From NCBI RefSeq assembly GCF_003460605.1, contig NZ_QTVN01000002.1, positions 240,781 through 304,780 of the forward strand: a stretch of 64,000 nt of DNA. Reading direction: 5' to 3'. Position 1 is the stretch's first letter. Every line of letters begins with the position of its first letter. Shown here one piece after another: positions 23,618 through 30,204 of this stretch. The position numbers and the translations under genes were made by a program. Source of the DNA: Ruminococcus sp. AF31-8BH (lineage in GTDB: Bacteria > Bacillota > Clostridia > Lachnospirales > Lachnospiraceae). Under the pieces are notes generated by a model. It worked only from the letters and a program-made list of their open reading frames with translations, was not told where the DNA came from and ran no database searches.

Positions 23618-23826
23618 GGAAGATAAGCGAAATGTATAAGCGGTCTGGTGGTACAGCTTATCAGCATACCTGTTCAGATTGCAGATTCTTCCGTGATGGA
23701 AAGCATCCGCAGTGCCTGCAATACGAACTGGAAATTGATTGGAATCCAGATTATATAGCTTGCAAATTTTACAATCTGGAAGAATCTCAGATTGATGGAC
23801 AGGTAAACATCTTTGATTTGTTGTAA
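23614..23826 (+). CDS. Cysteine-containing phage protein, 70 aa
   Basis: ATG 23614 overlaps the preceding stop. TCSDCRFF, PQCLQYE and YIACKFY give a four-Cys motif similar to the preceding protein's; the end QVNIFDLL resembles a short interaction tail. Possibly a partner or paralogue of its neighbour. Confidence 0.6.
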   Translation: MRKISEMYKRSGGTAYQHTCSDCRFFRDGKHPQCLQYELEIDWNPDYIACKFYNLEESQIDGQVNIFDLL

Positions 23827-23955
23827 AATGTGATAATTGTGTACTTAAAATAGTGCAGAATCGTTCAAAAGAGAATAATGGTAGAAATTATAGGGCATAC
23901 AAAAGATAAAGAAAAACAGCACTTAAAACGAGATAATTATATGGAGGGACAATTA

Positions 23956-24063
23956 ATGGAAAAAGCTATATTGTATGCCATAAACGAAAGAATGTTCTCA
24001 CTTGGTCTGATAGATGAGAAAACAAGAGATAAAATTAAAGCTGAAATCAGCATTAGAAAGTAA
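23956..24063 (+). CDS. Small phage protein upstream of the integrase, 35 aa
   Basis: ATG 23956 has GGAGGGACAATTA in front; a longer in-frame extension from 23878 lacks a better site. The product MEKAILYAINERMFSLGLID plus EKTRDKIKAEISIRK is SHOCT-like in feel (short helices, G-L-I-D turn). Similar tiny genes often precede serine integrases. Confidence 0.5.
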   Translation: MEKAILYAINERMFSLGLIDEKTRDKIKAEISIRK

Positions 24064-24073
24064 CGAAAATGTA

Positions 24074-24102
24074 TTGAGTGGAGTTATGTGAAGTGTTATA
24101 CT
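24074..24102 (+). promoter_or_regulatory. Sigma-A-type promoter for the integrase, with overlapping inverted repeat
   Basis: TTGAGT (24074-24079), 17-nt spacer, TATACT (24097-24102). An inverted repeat GAGTGGA 24076-24082 with TCCACTC 24112-24118 overlaps the -35 and the start region, a plausible operator. This would let the integrase be expressed apart from the long early operon. Confidence 0.6.
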
Positions 24103-24144
24103 TTATATGATTCCACTCCCTGTATATTGAGGGAGAAATGCACT

Positions 24145-25767
24145 ATGAATATTTATTATGTCAGAGAAAAATTAAGGAGTTGTTCTATTTACGACATTGA
24201 ACTGAATGTTGCTTATTACGCTAGGGTTTCTACGGAAAAAGTTGAACAGCAAGCATCCATTAAACACCAGGAGGAACATTTCGAAGAACTGATACATTCT
24301 AACAACAGATGGAAGTTTGCAGGTTCTTACATTGATGATGGTATTTCCGGAATGCACGCAGATAAAAGAGAAGAATTTCAAAGAATGCTCAGAGATGCAA
24401 AGCTCGGAAAAATTGACATGATTATTACGAAAGAAATTTCAAGATTTGCACGAAATACTCTTGACAGCATCCAATATACCAGGGAATTGTTATCTTACGG
24501 CGTATGCGTGTGGTTCCAAAATGACGGAATCAATACCATTGATGAAGATAGTGAACTTAGGCTAACAATTATGGCTGGAGTAGCACAGGACGAAATCAGA
24601 AAATTATCTTCAAGAATAAAATTCGGCCATGCACAGTCAATTAAAAACGGTGTTGTACTTGGGCACAGAATGTATGGATACTCAAATCATCAAGGAAAAC
24701 TTGAGCTAATCCCGGAAGAAGCAGATATGGTTCGAATGGTCTTTCGAGACTATGCTTCTGGAATGTCTACACCAAGAATCGAAAAAAAACTCTGGAATAT
24801 GGGATATAGAAGTTTCAAAGGCGGTAAGATCAGTAGAGATGTCATAAAAAATATTATTCGGAATCCAAAATACAAAGGATACTATTGCGGAGGAAAAGTC
24901 AAGATCGTTGATATGTTCACAAAAAAGCAGGAATTTCTTCCGCAGTCAGAATGGGTAATGTTTAAAGACGATGGTTCCAGAGTACCGCAGATTATTGACG
25001 AGATTACTTGGGAAAAGGCAAATGCGTATTTAAGGGAGCGCGGAGAAGCTATAAAATCAAGAAAAACCTCTTTTAAGAGTGAAAATATTTTCACTGGAAA
25101 ACTTTTCTGCGCTAACGACGGAGCACCATACTGGATGAAGCAACATTATATTCGAGGAAAAGAAGATGTTCGATGGGTATGTAGTTATAAGATAAAAAAC
25201 GGAGCAGCTTCATGTGATTCATTTGGACTGGCAGAATCAGAACTGAAAGAAGTAATCGCAGAATTAATAAATAAATCTTCTGAAAACATTGATAGCATTT
25301 TGGAGGAATATTTTGAAATTTTGCAGTCCTCGATCAAAAACATTCCAGACAATAAAAACGAAATCTCACGACTTGAAAAACAGATTGATCTGTTAAAACA
25401 AAAACGTGAAAAAATACTGGAATATAATCTGGATGGAAAAATATCTGATGATGAATTTATTTCAAGAAATAAAGAATACGTGAAGCAGATAAAGCAGATT
25501 GAGAGCCATATTCTAGAAATCCAAAATACCAAAAGTCCAGAGCCAGTAGAAATACAATTAAGTGCTATTAAAGAAAAGTTAGAAAAGTTTAAGGGCGTTA
25601 ATCCAAAAGACATTAACAGGCAGATTGTCAATGAACTTTTTGAAAAAATTACCGTGGAACCGTTGGCGGCTACATGTGCAACACTAACATTTCAATTGAG
25701 GTCTGGAAACCTTGAAAAATGGGGATTTCCTTTGCGTTGTTCTGACGATATGATTTTCACCATATAG
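24145..25767 (+). CDS. Large serine integrase
   Basis: 540 aa from ATG 24145 (GAGGGAGAAATGCACT upstream). Catalytic domain: YYARVSTEK with Ser29 as nucleophile, DDGISGMHADKREEFQRML, ITKEISRFARNTLDSIQYTREL. Recombinase domain: GHRMYGY and GMSTPRIEKKLWNMGYRS. The zinc-ribbon region is degenerate: LFCANDGAPYW lacks one Cys of the usual C-x-x-C, while WVCSYKIKNGAASC is present. A long coiled coil (about 390-480) follows. It integrates and, with a directionality factor, excises the element. Its 3' end lies at the attachment junction in a spore-protein gene. Confidence 0.93.
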   Translation: MNIYYVREKLRSCSIYDIELNVAYYARVSTEKVEQQASIKHQEEHFEELIHSNNRWKFAGSYIDDGISGMHADKREEFQRMLRDAKLGKIDMIITKEISRFARNTLDSIQYTRELLSYGVCVWFQNDGINTIDEDSELRLTIMAGVAQDEIRKLSSRIKFGHAQSIKNGVVLGHRMYGYSNHQGKLELIPEEADMVRMVFRDYASGMSTPRIEKKLWNMGYRSFKGGKISRDVIKNIIRNPKYKGYYCGGKVKIVDMFTKKQEFLPQSEWVMFKDDGSRVPQIIDEITWEKANAYLRERGEAIKSRKTSFKSENIFTGKLFCANDGAPYWMKQHYIRGKEDVRWVCSYKIKNGAASCDSFGLAESELKEVIAELINKSSENIDSILEEYFEILQSSIKNIPDNKNEISRLEKQIDLLKQKREKILEYNLDGKISDDEFISRNKEYVKQIKQIESHILEIQNTKSPEPVEIQLSAIKEKLEKFKGVNPKDINRQIVNELFEKITVEPLAATCATLTFQLRSGNLEKWGFPLRCSDDMIFTI

Positions 25768-25922
25768 CCGCCAACGCTTCCGTTCTGCTTGGAAGTAAGG
25801 TTTCCGTTGTATCCGTCTGTAAGCGGCACACCCAGCTCATTTGCAACCTCAAATTTGAAACGATTTAATGCGCCCTTTGCTTCTGGTACAGCTGCTTTGT
25901 TAGAAGAAGTATTGTTTGACAT
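25692..25922 (-). pseudogene. Alpha/beta-type small acid-soluble spore protein gene, interrupted by the prophage
   Basis: Minus strand. ATG 25922 is preferred over 25928 because AAGGAGG lies 9 nt upstream of 25922 and too close to 25928. The product MSNNTSSNKAAVPEAKGAL with RFKFEVANELGVPL and GSVGGYMVK is a typical alpha/beta SASP, which coats spore DNA. After GGYMVK the family normally continues KMIE...; here 20 unrelated residues encoded by the integrase end follow before a stop. The C-terminal helix needed for DNA binding is therefore displaced. Function would return on precise excision. Confidence 0.88.
25751..25768. other. Element attachment junction (att) in a SASP gene
   Basis: The host SASP coding sequence (minus strand) matches its family up to GGYMVK, then changes into integrase-end sequence. 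Around the change lies a short inverted repeat, ATATG and CATAT separated by GTGAAAAT, as expected for serine-integrase att sites. The other junction, with the missing SASP 3' end, must lie left of the window. The exact crossover is not determined. Confidence 0.75.
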
Positions 25923-25971
25923 AATCATTTTCCTCCTTGGTTAAGAAATGTTTTGTTTGATGTTACATTGC

Positions 25972-25978
25972 TAGTATG
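25972..25978 (-). promoter_or_regulatory. Sigma-G/F-type -10 element of the SASP gene
   Basis: On the minus strand CATACTA lies about 50 nt before the SASP start, an exact match to the forespore sigma-G/sigma-F -10 consensus. Upstream TGTATT is a weak -35 match with a shorter spacer than usual (15 nt), so the assignment rests mostly on the -10 and the gene's identity. Confidence 0.5.
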
Positions 25979-26039
25979 TACTTTGAAAAAGAAAATACAC
26001 TGGGAATTAATGGATTGAAAAATTTAAAACATAGCTTGA

Positions 26040-26324
26040 TTTTTTCTTCTGGATGAAGAAGATCAGTATGACGGCAAAGTGGAAAGTATGCCAGAAACCC
26101 TCTGTGTCAGCATTCGTTTCCGTGGAAGTCACGGGGAAGCACCTGCGCAGTATGAGAAGCTTCTGAAATATATAAACGATCATAATTTGCAGGTGACTGG
26201 TTTTTCCAGAGAAATCACTATGATCGACTATGGTCTCACCAGCGACACGGAGAAATTCGTCACGGAAATCAGTATCCCGGTAGTTGCTGTAAACGAAAGG
26301 ATTCCCGGCAGCAACTCTTTATAA
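26040..26324 (+). pseudogene. Remnant of a MerR-family regulator: GyrI-like effector domain only
   Basis: The frame is open from 26040 to 26324 and closed by TGA just upstream at 26037. It encodes DEEDQYDGKVESMPETLCVSI, then RFRGSHGEAPAQYEKLLKYI and TEISIPV, like the C-terminal half of a BltR/GyrI-type effector-binding domain. No helix-turn-helix and no good start codon or ribosome binding site precede it. It looks like the 3' end of a regulator gene whose 5' part was lost. Confidence 0.55.
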
Positions 26325-26347
26325 AATGAATATGAACTTGTGAATAG

Positions 26348-26390
26348 GCTCCTTTTATGTTAAGCTTTCTATAATCTTACATAAAGGAGC
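26348..26390 (+). promoter_or_regulatory. Hairpin masking the ribosome binding site of the EEP gene
   Basis: GCTCCTTTTATGTTAAG (26348-26364) pairs with CTTACATAAAGGAGC (26376-26390) with two bulged T, and TTTT follows. The right arm is the AAAGGAG ribosome binding site for the ATG at 26400, so folding would block translation or stop transcription. The loop contains TATAAT, so the same segment may also hold a promoter -10. Confidence 0.5.
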
Positions 26391-26399
26391 TTTTACAAT

Positions 26400-27485
26400 A
26401 TGAAAAAATTTCTGAAAGCAGTGGGAATCCTGCTTGGGGCGGTTCTGGTACTGCTTGTAGGATACCTGATCTATCTGTTCGCCAGTTACCACCGGATTCC
26501 GGACAACCAGGAACTTAAGGTGGAAACTTCTGCAGCGCAGACATCAAACCTTTCTTCCCTTCACACTGATACGGAATATTCTGCCCTTACCTACAACATT
26601 GGTTTCGGCGCCTACACCCCGGATTTCAGCTTTTTCATGGACGGAGGCAAATCCTCTTGGGCCAAAAGCAAGGACAGCGTGCTGGATGCCGTTCAGGGAG
26701 CAGGAGAGCTGGCAGCCTCTTATGATCCGGATTTTGCCATGATCGAAGAGGTGGATCTGGACTCCACAAGAAGTTACCATGTAGATGAATATTCTATTTT
26801 GAAGGACTGCTTCCCGGATTACAATTATGTGTTTGCACAGAATTATGACTCCGCATTTTTGTTCTATCCATTTACCCAGCCCCATGGAAGCAGCAAATCC
26901 GGCATCGGGCTCTTCTCCAGATATCCGGTGACTTTTGCACTTCGAAGAAGCTTTCCGGTGTCCACATCCTTTACCAAGTTTTTTGATCTGGACAGATGCT
27001 ACAGCATTTCCAGAGTGCCTGTGGAAAATGGGAAAGAACTGGTGATTTTTGCCTTACATATGTCTGCCTACGGAAACAGCGATGAGATCCGGGAAGGCCA
27101 GATCAGCATGCTTACCGCTGACATGGAGAAAGAATACGAAGCTGGAAACTATGTTTTGTGCGGCGGCGATTTCAATCATGATTTAAAGGCGTCTGAAGAT
27201 GACGACAGCGAAAGAGAGTCCTGGGCTTATCCGTTCCCAAGGGCAGAATTGCCGGAGCACTTTACCTTCGGCATTGACCTTCTTACAGAAGAAGAGCGGG
27301 ACAGCCTGTGGAACAGCGCCCGCAACGCAGACATGGAGTACGTGCCGGATGTGACCTACACCGTCACCCTGGACGGATTTATCCTGTCTGACAATATGGA
27401 ATGCATTTCCTACGAAAACATCAACACCGGATATTCCTATTCCGATCACGACCCGGTGTATATGAAATTTAAACTGAAATCCTGA
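26400..27485 (+). CDS. Membrane-anchored endonuclease/exonuclease/phosphatase (EEP) family protein
   Basis: 361 aa. One N-terminal membrane helix (about 7-30), then an extracytoplasmic EEP domain with LTYNIGFG, MIEEVDLD (metal Glu), a SGIGLFSRYPV strand, FALHMSAYG, GGDFNHD and a final YSDHDPVYM. All expected metal and catalytic residues are present. The family hydrolyses phosphodiester bonds in nucleic acids, lipids or inositol phosphates; which applies here cannot be told. Ends 17 nt before repeat R1. Confidence 0.8.
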   Translation: MKKFLKAVGILLGAVLVLLVGYLIYLFASYHRIPDNQELKVETSAAQTSNLSSLHTDTEYSALTYNIGFGAYTPDFSFFMDGGKSSWAKSKDSVLDAVQGAGELAASYDPDFAMIEEVDLDSTRSYHVDEYSILKDCFPDYNYVFAQNYDSAFLFYPFTQPHGSSKSGIGLFSRYPVTFALRRSFPVSTSFTKFFDLDRCYSISRVPVENGKELVIFALHMSAYGNSDEIREGQISMLTADMEKEYEAGNYVLCGGDFNHDLKASEDDDSERESWAYPFPRAELPEHFTFGIDLLTEEERDSLWNSARNADMEYVPDVTYTVTLDGFILSDNMECISYENINTGYSYSDHDPVYMKFKLKS

Positions 27486-27502
27486 TATTGCTGATTCCCC
27501 TG

Positions 27503-27668
27503 CTAGAGCGTGTTTGAAAAATCATTCCCGCAATCTGCACGCCCCACTTTGCGGGAGATTTCACCCGAATTCGGTTGTCGTAGCCCGCTACGACGCCCTC
27601 ATCCGGGTAAAATCTCCCGCAAATTGTGACGCACATCTTGCAGAAAGCCTTTTTCAAACACGCTCTAG
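27503..27668. repeat. Palindromic repeat R1, full copy (nested hairpin)
   Basis: Outer arms 27503-27521 and 27650-27668 are perfectly complementary (CTAGAGCGTGTTTGAAAAA). Inside, TTTGCGGGAGATTT begins a second near-perfect pair of about 20 bp, and GTCGTAGC/GCTACGAC forms the tip. It lies between two convergent genes. Parts recur at 30103-30120 and 57663-57711. Fits a MITE-like or palindromic intergenic element that may also act as a bidirectional terminator. Confidence 0.75.
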
Positions 27669-27720
27669 TGCTGCGCACCCGAATTCGAGCGAAATGCACT
27701 GCAAAATGAGGGATATATTA

Positions 27721-27766
27721 GGCGGGCACAAGGTACCGGGGAATTCCCCTATGCCTTGTGTCCGCC
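27721..27766. repeat. Inverted repeat overlapping the 3' end of the polymerase gene
   Basis: GGCGGGCACAAGG (27721-27733) pairs with CCTTGTGTCCGCC (27754-27766), one G-T mismatch, with a palindromic GGGGAATTCCCC in the loop. It includes the last codons and stop of the Y-family polymerase gene. Possibly a transcription stop between the convergent genes, though there is no clear T-run. Confidence 0.5.
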
Positions 27767-29332
27767 AATCTGTTTATTACGCTCTATAGTGGTGGTGCCT
27801 TCCTGAAGGTTCATACCTTTCAAAATCGCATTTTTCCCGAATTTTTTCTTGATATCCAGCATGGCCTGCTGCATTTTCTTCTCTTTTTCCAGAAGCGCGT
27901 TCTCCTCCTGCTGTTGTTTTTCAAGTGCAGCATAATCAGTAAAAAGATCCATCTGTTCAAAGGCAGTGTTCTGTTTCCTCTCAGATTCCGGAACCAGGTT
28001 ATTGGCAGTAAGAGAAAAGCGCCTTACCAGCAGGTGCGGATTGATAATGCGGTCATACAGCCTAAGGGCGGCCTCTGTGAGAAGTCTGGCAGAGGAGGTC
28101 TGCAGGGAAAGATTCTGCGTCCCGTGGGCATGCTTGGGAACCTGGCGGCCATAGCAGTCGGTTGTCACAGGACCGTGGTAACTTTTTCGGATGGCGGGAT
28201 CTGTGAGGTTGTCAATGTCGTATCCCACTGTGAGCACCAGCTGGTCTGTTACCAGGCCTTTTTCTACCAGATCCAGAGCCATAAGGTCCGCCATTTCCTG
28301 TACCACCAGCCGTGCTTTGTCCGCTGGATAGGGACATGTCAGAACCTGACCGGAGCAGATGCTGCTGGATTCCGGTTTATAAGCCTTAATGTGGGAAATC
28401 CGGCAGGGCTCGCAGCCCCAGGCGTGATCAATGAGAAGTTCGGCATTGATTCCGAACAGCCGGTACAAAAGCTCCTCATTATAGTAGTCCCCAGGTCCGC
28501 CAAGAGAACATCTTGCAATATCACCCATGGTGAAAATCCCGTTCTCCTCAAGCTTTTTCGCATAGCCCCTTCCCACGCGCCAGAAATCTGTAAGAGGCCT
28601 GTGGCTCCACAGCTGCAGCCTGTATTCCCTCTCATCAAGAAAAGCAATGCGGACGCCGTACTCATCTGCGGGAATGTGCTTGGCCATAATGTCCATGGCA
28701 ATCTTGGCAAGGTAAAGATTGGTGCCGATTCCGGCTGTGGCTGTGATTCCTGTGGTCTGCAGCACATCCAGGATCATTTCCCGGGCAAATTCCCAGGCTG
28801 TTTTGCCGGAAGAGGGCAGGTAATCGGTCAGATCGATAAAGACCTCATCAATGGAGTAAATATGGATGTCTTCCGGTGCAACGTATTTCAGGTACAGCTT
28901 GTAGATCCTGGTGCTTTGTTCCATGTAGAGGGACATTCTGGGCGGCGCAATGATATAGTCGATGGCATATTCCGGATGGGCAAAAAGCTCGCCTGTATCG
29001 CAGGAAGCCCCGGTAAACTGGTGCCCCGGCGCGTATTTCTGCCGCATGTAGTTGGCCTTTTTGATCCTCTGTTCCACCTCAAAAAGCCTGGCCCTTCCAG
29101 GAATCCCATATGCCTTCAGCGCCGGGGAAACCGCAAGACAGATCGTCTTCGATGTACGGGACGCATCCGCCACCACCAGATTCGTCACCATCGGATTCAG
29201 CCCCCGCCTGGTACATTCCACGGATGCATAAAAGGATTTCAGATCGATGCACAGATAAGTGCGGTTCTGCAAATCTGTTTTATTTTTTTTCAAATCTATA
29301 TTTCGATCATTTTCATAATCATTCATGTCCAT
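27749..29332 (-). CDS. Y-family DNA polymerase (UmuC/UvrX-like)
   Basis: 527 aa from ATG 29332, with AAGGGAG about 10 nt upstream. YLCIDLKSFYASVECTRRGL and IYSIDEVFIDLTDYL carry the catalytic acidic residues (DLKSFYASVE, SIDEVF); FEVEQRIKKANY, TGITATAGIGTNLYLAKIAMDI and the helix-hairpin-helix FWRVGRGYAKKLEENGI are typical. The C-terminus has the little-finger domain and a Lys-rich coiled tail. Performs error-prone synthesis across lesions. The divergent gene encodes its usual YolD-like partner. Repression by LexA is expected but no clear LexA box was found. Confidence 0.9.
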   Translation of the reverse strand: MDMNDYENDRNIDLKKNKTDLQNRTYLCIDLKSFYASVECTRRGLNPMVTNLVVADASRTSKTICLAVSPALKAYGIPGRARLFEVEQRIKKANYMRQKYAPGHQFTGASCDTGELFAHPEYAIDYIIAPPRMSLYMEQSTRIYKLYLKYVAPEDIHIYSIDEVFIDLTDYLPSSGKTAWEFAREMILDVLQTTGITATAGIGTNLYLAKIAMDIMAKHIPADEYGVRIAFLDEREYRLQLWSHRPLTDFWRVGRGYAKKLEENGIFTMGDIARCSLGGPGDYYNEELLYRLFGINAELLIDHAWGCEPCRISHIKAYKPESSSICSGQVLTCPYPADKARLVVQEMADLMALDLVEKGLVTDQLVLTVGYDIDNLTDPAIRKSYHGPVTTDCYGRQVPKHAHGTQNLSLQTSSARLLTEAALRLYDRIINPHLLVRRFSLTANNLVPESERKQNTAFEQMDLFTDYAALEKQQQEENALLEKEKKMQQAMLDIKKKFGKNAILKGMNLQEGTTTIERNKQIGGHKA

Positions 29333-29503
29333 AAGAAAGAATCTCCCTTGCCGCCTGTTTCTCTTTCTCTTATTATAATCCATTTTGCAGGTCAAAAAAA
29401 GGGACGAATCTGCGGCATCCTTAATTTTCAACACTATTGAGGAAACTTCTGGGAAATGTTATGATAAGTGAAAATTCTGATAGTGCAAAGGAGGAGGTAT
29501 AGT

Positions 29504-29920
29504 ATGTCATCCCTACACCGTACAAATAAATACGACGACATGATCGATCTGCCCCATCATGTTTCTAAAACCCATCCGCCTATGGACATTATGGACCGGG
29601 CGGCGCAGTTTTCGCCGTTTGCGGCGCTGACGGGGTATGAGGCGGCTGCAGAGGAAACCAGGCGTCTGACCCAGCCGAAGATCGAGCTGGACGAATCGGA
29701 GAAAGAGCTTCTGGACATCCGGCTCCATGATCTTGAGACGCAGTTTTCCCAACGCCCAGAGATCACGATCACCTACTTTATTCCAGACACCAAAAAAGAG
29801 GGCGGCGCTTATCACACCTTTACCGGAAACATAACCAAAATCGATCACACCCGGCGAAGCCTGATTCTCGCAAACGGCGAAATCATCCCCATAGAAAACG
29901 TATATGATATTCAGTTTTAA
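29504..29920 (+). CDS. YolD-like family protein
   Basis: 138 aa from ATG 29504 (AAAGGAGGAGGTATAGT upstream). Pattern YDDMIDLPHHVSKTHPPMD, MDRAAQFSPFAALTGYE and a C-terminal barrel ITKIDHTRRSLILANGEIIPIENVYDI match the YolD-like family, which accompanies UvrX/UmuC polymerases and is predicted to act as an accessory. It is transcribed divergently from the polymerase over 171 nt. Confidence 0.85.
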   Translation: MSSLHRTNKYDDMIDLPHHVSKTHPPMDIMDRAAQFSPFAALTGYEAAAEETRRLTQPKIELDESEKELLDIRLHDLETQFSQRPEITITYFIPDTKKEGGAYHTFTGNITKIDHTRRSLILANGEIIPIENVYDIQF

Positions 29921-29956
29921 ATGAAACAGAAGGACTATTTCGTGATCTGCTTTTTC

Positions 29957-30105
29957 AAAGTTACTGTTCATAGGTAATATTCCGCGAGGTGTTTTTTGTG
30001 AACAAAGTTCACAGAAAACCCGAGGATTGCGGCGCGAAATCATGCAAAGCATGATTTCTGTGCATCGCGAAGCGTGTTACTGGGCACGGAGTGAACAGTA
30101 ACTTT
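29957..30105. repeat. Palindromic repeat R2, long copy, with abutting R1 arm
   Basis: Outer arms AAAGTTACTGTTCA (29957-29970) and TGAACAGTAACTTT (30092-30105) are fully complementary. Inner hairpins: GTGAAC/GTTCAC around AAA, and GAAATCATG/CATGATTTC. The right 27 nt (30076-30102) recur exactly at 50024-50050; the core TGAACAGTAAC also occurs at 44142. Bases 30103-30120 match the outer arm of R1. The rest of the 284-nt gap to 30204 holds only a weak promoter-like sequence. Confidence 0.7.
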
Positions 30106-30204
30106 TCAAACACGCTCTAAGGAAAATAGGGAACAAATGGACAAAAGCAAGAATCTGTGGTAGTATAAACTCATTCAGCATATGGATGAGGAGTCATTTT
30201 TGAT

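Noticed and set aside
25740..25930. Integration into a tRNA gene
   Set aside because: No tRNA is seen at the junction; the interrupted gene is a SASP gene and the enzyme is a serine integrase.
27758..29440. A 560-residue open frame on the + strand
   Set aside because: It is antisense to the clearly identified Y-family polymerase, and its sequence has no family features.
29333..29503. LexA box between the polymerase and YolD-like genes
   Set aside because: No convincing GAAC-type palindrome was found by eye in the intergenic region.
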